Assembly (NCBI GenBank): GCA_902802305.1
Contig: CADCLG010000013.1
Span: forward strand, 1 to 64,000
Source of the DNA: an uncultured Spirochaetaceae bacterium
GTDB lineage: Bacteria; Spirochaetota; Spirochaetia; Treponematales; Treponemataceae
DNA length: 64,000 nt
Reading direction: 5' to 3'
Shown: positions 51,336 to 59,140 of the stretch, piece by piece
Layout of the letters: each line of letters opens with the position of its first letter
How positions within the stretch are numbered: position 1 is the stretch's first letter
Notes under the pieces: model-generated
Databases searched by the model: none
Told to the model about the DNA's origin: nothing
Seen by the model: only the letters and a program-made list of their open reading frames with translations
Position numbers and translations under genes: made by a program

Positions 51336-52658
51336 TCAGTGTAAAATCGAATCTACCAATTTTTTAAGAGAAGAATCTTGAGGAATTTCTGAATAAGAAA
51401 CATTGTCGGAAATTGAATAAATACCGTCTTTTTCCACAATTGCCCCCTTTGATTCACCTTCAGAGGCAGAGCTTAATTCAGACAGAGTTTTTTTTTCACT
51501 GCAAAAGCCAGTCATGCTAAATGAAGCCTGATTTTTTACAGGAAGAAGTTTTCCAGAGTCAGCAAAATCAGTAGAATCAGAAGAATCAGCAGAAAGCTGC
51601 AAATCAAGCCTTACTGGAATAAAAGTAAAATTATCGTCAAAAGGAGCATAAGAACAGGTATATTCTGTACCAAGACATAAATCTTCTGCAAAAACATTAT
51701 CTACAGTAGCAAAATTATCTGTTTCGGCACTAATAAAAGTTTTATTACTTGTTGCAATATAAATAGGGCGTTTGTTCAGCATATTCAATAACTCAGGATA
51801 CGGGTCGTGATTTTTTGTCTCTTCCAATTCATCAACAGGTTCAAGCTCTTCCAAATCATCGACTTCCTCAAGTTCTTCCAGCTCTTCAAGTTCTTCAACT
51901 TCATCAAGCTCTTCAATCTGAGAATTTTCAGCGGATTCAGTGATTTTAGCAATTTCGTTGGATTCTGTAGAATCTAATTCTTCCAAAATATTAATCCTTC
52001 CTTCTTCGTAAAAATCGGAACCTTCATCAGCGGCATCTAAATCTTCGATGATTTTCAAAGTATTTAAAGGTTCCGCCTGATTGAATTCTTCCAACTCTTC
52101 AACATCCTGTGTCTGAATCGAATTCAGCACAGTTTCATCAACTTCTGAAAGCAATTCTTCTTCACTTTCCTCTTCATCAGATTCAAGTTCAACTCTTTTC
52201 TGAGCTTCAAGAAGACTTTCAAGCTGCAACCATCTTGATTCTATTGTTTCGTCAATCAATTTAACATAACGAATAGACTTTTTGCAATACTGCATCTTCA
52301 ATTCGCCGGCAAACCTTATCTTAGAATAATTAAGCTCTTTTTTAACTTCCGTAAGGCTCATTAGTGGCAGCCTGTCCAGTAATTCGTCAAATAAAGAATC
52401 AGATTCCTGCTGAACCTTTGACCGTATTAACTTTATTTTTCTGCTTCCCAAACTGAAAGCTGCAAAAAAAAGAAAAAATACAAGGATAAAAGCCCCGGTA
52501 AAAATCAAAATGGAATTAATTACTGTTTGCGTTAAAAAAAGATTATCTATAAGAGCTGAATAGGCTGGTATAAGGTTCGTAAACGAAAGAGATATAAAAA
52601 CTGTAAAAAACACAACTGAAAAAATGAAACTCAATAAAATCTTTTGAGTAATTTTCAT
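51336..52658 (-). CDS. Membrane protein with acidic Glu/Leu repeat region
   Basis: 440 aa, no family recognised. Two N-terminal membrane helices (about 7-30 and 48-70), a basic helical segment (about 70-155), then a very acidic stretch (about 160-285) whose core is a repeat of EELDEV/EELEEL units. The remainder is a polar domain of Ser/Asp-rich low complexity. It is probably anchored in the inner membrane with a large cytoplasmic or periplasmic acidic arm. No clear SD precedes the ATG. It is followed by the tandem repeat and metNI but is not obviously functionally linked. Confidence 0.65.
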   Translation of the reverse strand: MKITQKILLSFIFSVVFFTVFISLSFTNLIPAYSALIDNLFLTQTVINSILIFTGAFILVFFLFFAAFSLGSRKIKLIRSKVQQESDSLFDELLDRLPLMSLTEVKKELNYSKIRFAGELKMQYCKKSIRYVKLIDETIESRWLQLESLLEAQKRVELESDEEESEEELLSEVDETVLNSIQTQDVEELEEFNQAEPLNTLKIIEDLDAADEGSDFYEEGRINILEELDSTESNEIAKITESAENSQIEELDEVEELEELEELEEVDDLEELEPVDELEETKNHDPYPELLNMLNKRPIYIATSNKTFISAETDNFATVDNVFAEDLCLGTEYTCSYAPFDDNFTFIPVRLDLQLSADSSDSTDFADSGKLLPVKNQASFSMTGFCSEKKTLSELSSASEGESKGAIVEKDGIYSISDNVSYSEIPQDSSLKKLVDSILH

Positions 52659-52760
52659 GTCTTATATGTTTCTCCGTAACACGTTTTTAATACACCTATT
52701 TTACACGATAAAGAATAAAAAATCTAGAAAAAAATCTAGGCAAAAACCATTAAAAAAAAC

Positions 52761-52789
52761 TTAACGGATGGGATTTAATCTGTTATTAT
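52761..52789 (+). promoter_or_regulatory. Leaderless-type promoter of hflX
   Basis: TTAACG (52761-52766), 17 bp, TATTAT (52784-52789), 7 nt, ATG 52797. Confidence 0.5.
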
Positions 52790-52796
52790 TTTAGTG

Positions 52797-54047
52797 ATGA
52801 TTGAAATAGAGAAAGAAAACAGCAGAGTTCCAAGAGCTTTGCTGGTGGGTGAATCTGGCAATGATTTGCAGGAATTAAAGGGACTCGTTTTGACATTGGG
52901 AATGGATGCTGTTCAGCGTCTTACCTTAAACCGTCTGGAAGTGCATCCACAATACGGAATGGGTACGGGAAAAGCAAAGGAAATTGCAGAACTTGCAAAA
53001 TCTATTGAAGCCGACTGCATTATTTTTGATTTTAATATTGAACCTCGTAAACAGCGCAACTGGGAAGAATTGAGCGGTATTTCCTGTTTTGACCGACAGG
53101 AAGTTATTATCCGCATTTTTGCTCAGAGAGCGCAGACCAGGGAAGCAGTTCTCCAAGTTGAACTGGCTCGCCTTACCTATATGCTGCCACGTTTAGCACA
53201 CGCTAAAAATGATTTTTCGCGTCAGCGCGGTGGTGCCTTTGGAGCGAAAGGTTCGGGCGAGACAAAGCTTGAACTTGACCAGCGAACAATCCGTGAAAGA
53301 ATTACCCAGACAAAGCGCGAACTTGCAGAAATAGAATTAAACCGCAAGACCCAGCGCAAACAGAGAGGAAAACTTCCTACCTGTGCTCTGGTCGGTTATA
53401 CCAATGCAGGTAAATCAAGCCTTTTGAATGCTCTTACCGGAGCAGAGGCCTACGTAGAAAACAAACTCTTTGCTACTCTGGATCCACTTACACGCCAGAT
53501 GCCGCTTAATGACAGCGCAGGAGTTCTTATTACCGATACCGTTGGATTTATAAGCAACCTTCCACATCATCTTATTGACGCCTTCAAATCTACCCTTGAA
53601 GAAGCCTCTCTTGCTGATTTGCTTTTGATTATAATTGATGCTTCCGATGAAAACGCCCTTGAACAGTACAAGTCCGTTTGTGAAGTTCTTGATGAAATAC
53701 ATGCAACAAAAAATCCACGCCTTATTTGTCTTAACAAAATTGATAAAACCGAAGATGACAAGGAAGCCTTTATTGCATTACGTCATCAGTTCCCGGATGC
53801 CCTCTGTATAAGTGCAAAAGAAGAAATCGGATTTGTTGATTTAAAAGATAAAATCTACGAGATTCTTTACGGTGAAATAGAAAACTATCTGATGCCTGTC
53901 AGCCAGACAGTTTTGATAAATGAAATGCGTAAAGCAGGTTGTATTCAAAGTGAAGAATGGCTGGAAGATGGCGTTCATATTACGGCAAGAACCACAGGCA
54001 GATTAGCTGCTCTTTCCGCTCCCTTTTTGATTGCTTCTAAAAATTGA
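52797..54047 (+). CDS. hflX: GTPase HflX (ribosome-splitting factor)
   Basis: 416 aa. N-terminal HflX domain (about 1-180: NRLEVHPQYGMGTGKAKEIAE, IIFDFNIEPRKQRNWEE, FSRQRGGAFGAKGSGETKLE) and a G domain (about 195-360) with P-loop GYTNAGKSS, DTVGFI and NKID. It splits stalled 70S ribosomes, for example after heat stress. ATG 52797 is preferred to GTG 52794 because it keeps 7 nt from the -10 box; no SD is visible. The fliL-like gene starts 9 nt after its stop. Confidence 0.95.
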   Translation: MIEIEKENSRVPRALLVGESGNDLQELKGLVLTLGMDAVQRLTLNRLEVHPQYGMGTGKAKEIAELAKSIEADCIIFDFNIEPRKQRNWEELSGISCFDRQEVIIRIFAQRAQTREAVLQVELARLTYMLPRLAHAKNDFSRQRGGAFGAKGSGETKLELDQRTIRERITQTKRELAEIELNRKTQRKQRGKLPTCALVGYTNAGKSSLLNALTGAEAYVENKLFATLDPLTRQMPLNDSAGVLITDTVGFISNLPHHLIDAFKSTLEEASLADLLLIIIDASDENALEQYKSVCEVLDEIHATKNPRLICLNKIDKTEDDKEAFIALRHQFPDALCISAKEEIGFVDLKDKIYEILYGEIENYLMPVSQTVLINEMRKAGCIQSEEWLEDGVHITARTTGRLAALSAPFLIASKN

Positions 54048-54056
54048 TGCAGATGA

Positions 54057-54611
54057 ATGCTTATGTCACAGAATAAAGTCACACTGAATAAGATTTTACT
54101 GATTATTATTTTTTCTCTGATTGTTTTTATAGCGGCCGGCACTGTGATGGGACTTATTTTGAAAAGTTCAGGTAACAGTTCTTCAAAAGGCGCCAAAACT
54201 AAAAAAGCAAACATTACGGTTCTTGAACCTTCTCAAAAAGAAATCACCAGTCTGAACAAACATTCAGAAGAAAAAATTGCTTCTTACACAGGAATCGGGC
54301 GGATAAGGATTTTAACCAAAGCTGATGAAAATGCTGAAAGTGGAAGTGAAAGGGATACAGGTACTCCCCTTGTTATAGAGCCCTGGTTCACTTATGAAGA
54401 AAGCAATTATGAACTTTATGAAGAGCTTTCAAAAAAAAGAATCCTGATTTCCGGGTTGATTTCCAATTATTTTTCTTCAAAAACAAAAATGGAGCTTTTT
54501 TCAAGCAGCGAAGACAAAATAAAAGCTGACTTATTGAAGGAAATCAACAGTCAACTTGTTTTAGGAAAGATAATTCAAATCTATTTTACAGATTTTATTT
54601 TTCTTGAGTAG
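54057..54611 (+). CDS. FliL-like flagellar basal-body protein
   Basis: 184 aa. One N-terminal membrane helix (about 11-34: ILLIIIFSLIVFIAAGTVMG), a low-complexity linker, and a periplasmic domain whose C-terminal third (LISNYFSSKTKMELFSSSED, KADLLKEINSQLV, IIQIYFTDFIFLE) matches the FliL C-terminal pattern. FliL associates with MotA/MotB stators and raises motor torque. It is divergent from canonical FliL and not in a flagellar operon, so it may be a second FliL. It follows hflX by 9 nt; two ATG codons (54057 and 54063) are possible. Its end overlaps the convergent gene by 17 nt. Confidence 0.72.
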   Translation: MLMSQNKVTLNKILLIIIFSLIVFIAAGTVMGLILKSSGNSSSKGAKTKKANITVLEPSQKEITSLNKHSEEKIASYTGIGRIRILTKADENAESGSERDTGTPLVIEPWFTYEESNYELYEELSKKRILISGLISNYFSSKTKMELFSSSEDKIKADLLKEINSQLVLGKIIQIYFTDFIFLE

Positions 54612-55263
54612 TTTCTTCTTTTTCTGAAGATGACTCACTGGCAGCTTCAGTTTCAGTATTTGCAGTAGCATCAGTTCCAGCTTCAGAATCATCAACCACG
54701 ACAGCATCTTCTGCTTTTACAATTACAGTGCGTTTAGAAACTACAACTTCAATTATGATTAAAACAACTCCAATCGCAAGTCCTGCAATTCCAATAATGC
54801 GTACAAAAGTTCTTCCCACATTTTCAATAGGAATTACAAACAAAAGAACAGCAATCAAAAGGCTGATAAGACTTTCTTTTATAATTCTCTTGCGTTCTTC
54901 CGGTGATGAATCACGCATTTTTGAAGCAGTAAAAAATCCATAAAAAGAAAAAAGAATAAGATAAACAGCAAGTATGTAAGAAATTATATTCCATATAGAA
55001 GCAGCTGTTTTTAATAATGCAAAAGGACAGATAACTGCAACCAAACCAATTACAATACTGGCAATTGATTTTACTAAAATGGAAGTTTTAAGCTGAGGAA
55101 TTGTTGTCTTTTTATAATCAACAAAAAGATTATACCCGCCATTGCAGATTGCAACTAATCCGACAATTACAACTACAGCCTTTATACAGGCACTCGGCAT
55201 AGCAGCCATAAGTAAACCAACAACTGCAAGACATAAGCCTAAAATAACATTTTTAGTTTTCAT
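54595..55263 (-). CDS. HdeD/DUF308-like membrane protein
   Basis: 222 aa with about six membrane helices (residues about 1-170: NVILGLCLAVVGLLMAAMPS, IASIVIGLVAVICPFALLK, FVRIIGIAGLAIGVVLIIIE) and a Glu/Thr/Ser-rich C-terminal tail. The arrangement of paired helices fits the DUF308/HdeD family (HdeD is an acid-stress membrane protein in E. coli); function here unknown. ATG 55263 is fixed by GGAGG 5 nt upstream; a longer frame reaches into thiQ. It has its own promoter TTGACT-17 bp-TATCTT at 55294-55322, with a normal leader. Confidence 0.65.
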   Translation of the reverse strand: MKTKNVILGLCLAVVGLLMAAMPSACIKAVVVIVGLVAICNGGYNLFVDYKKTTIPQLKTSILVKSIASIVIGLVAVICPFALLKTAASIWNIISYILAVYLILFSFYGFFTASKMRDSSPEERKRIIKESLISLLIAVLLFVIPIENVGRTFVRIIGIAGLAIGVVLIIIEVVVSKRTVIVKAEDAVVVDDSEAGTDATANTETEAASESSSEKEETTQEK

Positions 55264-55293
55264 TTTTCCTCCATAAGGCAATACTCTTTTTAT

Positions 55294-55322
55294 AAGATAA
55301 TACGCCCTCCCCTTAAAGTCAA
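55294..55322 (-). promoter_or_regulatory. Promoter of the HdeD-like gene (conventional leader)
   Basis: Minus strand: TTGACT (55317-55322), 17 bp, TATCTT (55294-55299), 30 nt leader with GGAGG. A useful contrast to the leaderless promoters. Confidence 0.6.
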
Positions 55323-55330
55323 TTTTATTT

Positions 55331-55954
55331 TTACATGCGGCAGATTTTGTCAGCAACGGCGACAGCCTCATTTTCGTCATGAGTAACCATAATTGCCGTA
55401 AAACCAAGCTTTTTCTGCCATTCTTTAAGCTGCGCTGCCATTTTGTGACGCAAATCTGTATCTAAAGCACTAAAAGGTTCATCCAAAAGAACCAGCTTTG
55501 GATTTACAATCAACGTCCTTGCCAGAGCAACGCGCTGTTTTTCGCCGCCACTTAAAGTCTGTGGAAACCTCTTATCAAAACCGTCAAGATTAAAATTATG
55601 CAGATATTCAGAAGCTTTTGCCCGGGCATGTTTTTTTTTCATACCGGAAGAAATTAAACCGTAAGCAACATTATCTACCACATTTAAATGATTAAATAGA
55701 GCCCCAGACTGAAAAACCATTCCAATTCCTCTTTTTGCAGGAGGAAGATTATCGATTCTCTGACCATCCAGTTCAATCTGCAAGGGAAATCCGTCATCAT
55801 TCTGTTCAAGCCCTGCAATTATATTGAGGATTGTAGATTTTCCACTTCCACTTGCCCCCAAAAGACAGGTCATTGTACCCTTTCCACATTCCAGAGAAAA
55901 ATCTACTGTCACACTTTCCCAAGTTTTATGAATATTTTTTACACTAAAATACAT
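55331..55954 (-). CDS. thiQ: Thiamine ABC transporter ATP-binding protein
   Basis: 207 aa. ABC ATPase with Walker A GASGSGKST, Q-loop MVFQSGALF, signature LSGGEKQRVALARTL, Walker B KLVLLDEPFSALD and switch His in MVTHDENEA. It powers uptake of thiamine or thiamine pyrophosphate by ThiP. ATG 55954 with AAGGA is chosen; the longer frame overlaps the previous gene. It is last in the riboswitch-controlled operon and shorter than many ThiQ (no C-terminal regulatory domain). Confidence 0.85.
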   Translation of the reverse strand: MYFSVKNIHKTWESVTVDFSLECGKGTMTCLLGASGSGKSTILNIIAGLEQNDDGFPLQIELDGQRIDNLPPAKRGIGMVFQSGALFNHLNVVDNVAYGLISSGMKKKHARAKASEYLHNFNLDGFDKRFPQTLSGGEKQRVALARTLIVNPKLVLLDEPFSALDTDLRHKMAAQLKEWQKKLGFTAIMVTHDENEAVAVADKICRM

Positions 55955-55964
55955 TTCTTTTTCC

Positions 55965-56501
55965 TTAGAAGCCCTTTTCCCGCAAATCAGAAACCAGCTG
56001 AACATAAAACTCACGAACATCAAAATCTCTTATATTTGCACGCTTCAAATCAATCATATCTCCATGAGAAATCCCCTTAAAATGAGGCGGTGTCAAAAGC
56101 TTAAAGGAAGCTCCCCTCATTCTTGCACCTACACTTGCATAATAAACCAATGGGGAATCAATAGCTTTTTTATTAAAATCCTTGCAATAATCTTTTGTCA
56201 GACAGGAAATGGCAGTAAGACTCGCTACATATTGATCCATGCCTTCAAAACAGATTGCCGACCGTGAATCAAGACCACCTTTTGAAACCGTCTTACTCAA
56301 AATTATAAAAAGCATAATCAGATTGGCAATAGGAATCATTCCGCAGATTAATCCCAAGACACGGATTTTTATTCTGAGCTGCTTGCCGGTAATATAAACA
56401 CGGATGATTCCGTTCCAGTTATAATTAAAAAAATAAATATTCGAAGAGAAAAAAAGGATTATAGCATAAAGCCAGCAATTTAATTCTTTTCGTAAATGCA
56501 T
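55965..56501 (-). pseudogene. Internally deleted alpha/beta-hydrolase remnant
   Basis: 178 codons, open, with SD GGAG 6 nt before ATG 56501. The N-terminal 70 residues (NGIIRVYITGKQLRIKIRVL, GLICGMIPIANLIMLFI) and C-terminal 40 (KGISHGDMIDLKRANIRDF, DVREFYVQLVSDLREKGF) match, from memory, the two ends of a roughly 500-aa membrane-associated alpha/beta-hydrolase common in Clostridia and treponemes. The catalytic core with the nucleophile G-x-S-x-G and the acid-containing NDG loop are gone; AFNEE-like and VYYASVGA remnants of the region in between survive. So the reading frame is intact but the enzyme cannot be. It sits between thiP and thiQ, with 10 nt to thiQ. Could be a small regulator now; no evidence. 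Confidence 0.65.
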
Positions 56502-56544
56502 TTTATCTCCAATCAAGATTAAATATCACATTAAAATGTAACAG

Positions 56545-58002
56545 TTAGGACGGCTTTTTTTGCCACCTGTTTGTACGACAAAGGGCAAAAATAATACAGC
56601 ATAAAACAGTAAGCACACTTCCACTTGCACAAGCTTGTTTAAATCGATATGCACCAGCAAGTTTATAGGTATAATACGCCAAAGTATTAAAACGTGGAAT
56701 AGATAAAACCAGAGGAAGAGTTGAATCTCCTGCACTTACGGCAAAACATAAACCAAAGGCAGTAAAAATAACTTTTTTGCAGGAAGGAAGATATACGCGC
56801 AATATAGCATCCAGCTTATTTTTTGAAAGAAGCCTTGCAGCATTACAAATATCAGGACTCAGACGATTCATTCCGTTTTGAATCTGACGGTAAGCAATTG
56901 GCCAGTATAAAAATATTTCCATAAAAATCAGCAAGGCAGGATTCCCGTGATGAAAAATCATGCTCATACACCAGGCCAGTACAACAGAAGAAATTGCCAT
57001 TGGAATCAGTGGCAGGGTCTGTAAAAAAATACTGCCTTCTTTTTTATTCATTTTTACCAGAGCTGAATAAATAAAACTTATAAAACAACAGCCGCTTGAA
57101 GTAGAAAGACCTATCCAGATTGTATTTTTAAGAGCTTGAAAAAAGATTTTATCTTTAAAAATGCGGGAAAACTGGCTGTTTAATAAAATTGCTAATCCCG
57201 GACAGAGGAGAAATAAAGAAACTGCCAGCAGGAGGATTGTAAAAGTAGTTCCTTCCAGCAGCTTCTGTCCTTTTGTCTGATAAGGAAAACGGCATAATTT
57301 GTAAGCCGGATTTTTTGAAAAACTGATTCCATTGCTATTGGTCTGGCTTTTTCGGCAGATAAAGCTGTAAATTGCAACAAAAGACAATGAAAGCAAAGTT
57401 TCCAGAATTGCAAGAATTGCGCCGTTTTTTATATCCAGGGTTGTGCGGATTGAATGGTAGATTTCGACTTCTATTGTGGATTTTCCGACTGGGGAAAAAA
57501 GAAGGACTATCATAAAACTGAAAAAACAAAAGAGAAAAACGGGAATGCAGGCAGCTGCAATTGCCCCGGAAAGCTGCTTTAGAGTAATAGTGATGAATAT
57601 ACGTGGTTCGCTCGTGCCTAAAAGACGGGCTGCGTTTTCTTCTTCCCTTGGCAACTGCTTCCAGGCGGCCGAAAGTACTCCTGTAATCAGAGGAAAATTA
57701 TAAAAGCCCTGGGCAATCACTATTCCTCTAAGAGAATATAAAAACTTAAAGGGAGAATCCTGCAAATGAAAAAGGGATTTTGCAAGATTGTTCACTGTTC
57801 CATTCATGCCAAAAAAACTTACATAACCAAGTGCAATTATAAGTGGCGGTATGCAAAGGGGAATGGCAGAAAGTGAAAGGATAAATCTGCGGCCGTGAAA
57901 GGTGCGGCGGGCGGTAAAAAAAGCAAGAGGTATACCTATAAGGGCTGCAATCAGTGTAGATAATACAGCTATTTTTAGTGTATATATTACAATTTCTACC
58001 AC
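56545..58002 (-). CDS. thiP: Thiamine ABC transporter permease
   Basis: 485 aa, about 12 membrane helices in two BPD-transport repeats, as in ThiP/FbpB-type fused permeases. EAA-like loops: PREEENAARLLGTSEPRIF (about 116-134) and SPDICNAARLLSKNKLDAIL (second half). It imports thiamine or TPP with ThiB and ThiQ; it is the homologue of the T. pallidum TP0143 position. It lies 23 nt after thiB in the same riboswitch-controlled unit. Confidence 0.85.
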   Translation of the reverse strand: MVEIVIYTLKIAVLSTLIAALIGIPLAFFTARRTFHGRRFILSLSAIPLCIPPLIIALGYVSFFGMNGTVNNLAKSLFHLQDSPFKFLYSLRGIVIAQGFYNFPLITGVLSAAWKQLPREEENAARLLGTSEPRIFITITLKQLSGAIAAACIPVFLFCFFSFMIVLLFSPVGKSTIEVEIYHSIRTTLDIKNGAILAILETLLSLSFVAIYSFICRKSQTNSNGISFSKNPAYKLCRFPYQTKGQKLLEGTTFTILLLAVSLFLLCPGLAILLNSQFSRIFKDKIFFQALKNTIWIGLSTSSGCCFISFIYSALVKMNKKEGSIFLQTLPLIPMAISSVVLAWCMSMIFHHGNPALLIFMEIFLYWPIAYRQIQNGMNRLSPDICNAARLLSKNKLDAILRVYLPSCKKVIFTAFGLCFAVSAGDSTLPLVLSIPRFNTLAYYTYKLAGAYRFKQACASGSVLTVLCCIIFALCRTNRWQKKPS

Positions 58003-58025
58003 ATCCGCCTCTAAATACTATCTGC

Positions 58026-58991
58026 TTAGAATGCTACGTCGTAAGATTCTGGCAATTTTACGTTTTTGTTTGCAGGGAACATCCACTGGGTTAAAGGAAT
58101 TACATTCTGTGCTTCTTCGGTGATAAAGAAATCAAGGAACTTTTTAGCACCTTCTGCATTTGGCGCATTTTTTACGACACAGGCACCTTCAATCTGGCGT
58201 ACATGACCATCGGTAAACTTTAATGCCTTAAACTGATCGCCTTCATCATATTCAATATGGTAAGCGGCACTTGTTGTATAACTGATTACAAGAGGAGCTT
58301 CTCCTTCTGTGAACATTCCGTAACCTACGCTCCAGCTTGGAGACATTGTTAAGATTGACGGTTCAAGACGTTTCATATAATCATCATATTTGTCACCGTA
58401 AACCTTCTGAGCCCATACTTTAAAGCCCAAACCAGGTGTACTTGTACGAGGATCCATAAGAATAAGTTTTTTGTTGTAGACAGGTTTGGTCAAATCTTCA
58501 AGACAAGTTGGTGCAGGAAGACCAGACAAAGTATTAAAAATGATTGCAAAATTACTGAAATCATAAGGTGTAAGATAAGGTGTGCCAGTTTTATTGTCGT
58601 TGAGTTCCTTTGTAAGGTCGGCTGGAATCAATGCATCAAGATTTTTTGCCTTGTACTGCTGGATAATTCCACTTTCAATTGCCTGCTGACACATGTTGTT
58701 GTCGATTCCAATCAGGACATCAGCATAAGGTTCATTTTTTTCGAGGATGGCCTTTGACAAAATCTGAACGGCATCTCCGCAATCTTCGTAAACAACTTTG
58801 ATACCAGTTTTTTCTTCAAAAAGACGGGCAATTTCTGCGCCAGGTCCCCATTCACCTATAAATGAATCATAAGAATAAATTACGATTTCATTTGTGCGAG
58901 TCTGTGATTTTTTGCAGCCAAAAAGACTGCAAGCCAATAATAATGTTGTGATTGTTAATAAGATTTTAAAAAAGATATGAAGTTTCTTCAT
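58026..58991 (-). CDS. thiB: Thiamine-binding lipoprotein
   Basis: 321 aa. Signal peptide with lipobox LFGC (Cys26), then a type-II periplasmic binding protein of the thiamine family (IVIYSYDSFIGEWGPG, VVYEDCGDAVQILSKAILE, DVLIGIDNNM, GFKVWAQKVYGD, SYTTSAAYHIEYD). It delivers thiamine/TPP to ThiP, as TbpA (TP0144) does in T. pallidum. Expression should be repressed by TPP through the riboswitch that contains its SD; GGAGG at 58998-59002 is 6 nt before the ATG. Confidence 0.9.
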   Translation of the reverse strand: MKKLHIFFKILLTITTLLLACSLFGCKKSQTRTNEIVIYSYDSFIGEWGPGAEIARLFEEKTGIKVVYEDCGDAVQILSKAILEKNEPYADVLIGIDNNMCQQAIESGIIQQYKAKNLDALIPADLTKELNDNKTGTPYLTPYDFSNFAIIFNTLSGLPAPTCLEDLTKPVYNKKLILMDPRTSTPGLGFKVWAQKVYGDKYDDYMKRLEPSILTMSPSWSVGYGMFTEGEAPLVISYTTSAAYHIEYDEGDQFKALKFTDGHVRQIEGACVVKNAPNAEGAKKFLDFFITEEAQNVIPLTQWMFPANKNVKLPESYDVAF

Positions 58992-59082
58992 TATCTTCCT
59001 CCGCCGGTATTATCCGGATCAGGTTTTAGGGTATAATCTCAGCCTTTTTTAATTCCAACGGATAAAAAAGCACCCCTGATAA
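58991..59082 (-). promoter_or_regulatory. TPP (THI-box) riboswitch
   Basis: Minus strand conserved elements in order: P1 5' TTATC (59078-59082), GGGGTGC (59070-59076), GGCTGAGA (59037-59044), TACCC, ACCTGATCCGGATAAT (about 59008-59024), ACCGGCG, then GGAGGAAGATAA. The 3' P1 strand GATAA (58991-58995) ends with the first base of the thiB start codon and the thiB SD lies just inside P1, so ligand binding should directly hide the ribosome site. No separate terminator-type expression platform is present. Confidence 0.95.
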
Positions 59083-59094
59083 AATATGCCAATA

Positions 59095-59123
59095 GTTATA
59101 TAGAAAAAGCGGCTTTTAGACAA
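59095..59123 (-). promoter_or_regulatory. Promoter of the thiBPQ operon
   Basis: Minus strand: TTGTCT (59118-59123), 17 bp, TATAAC (59095-59100); transcription would start about 6 nt before the P1 helix of the riboswitch. Confidence 0.7.
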
Positions 59124-59140
59124 TAGGAAAAATTATCAAA

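Noticed and set aside
54057-54611. Alternative reading as a SPFH-like or unrelated membrane protein
   Set aside because: The C-terminal SSKT...LKEIN...IYFTDF order fits FliL best; the call is kept at moderate confidence.
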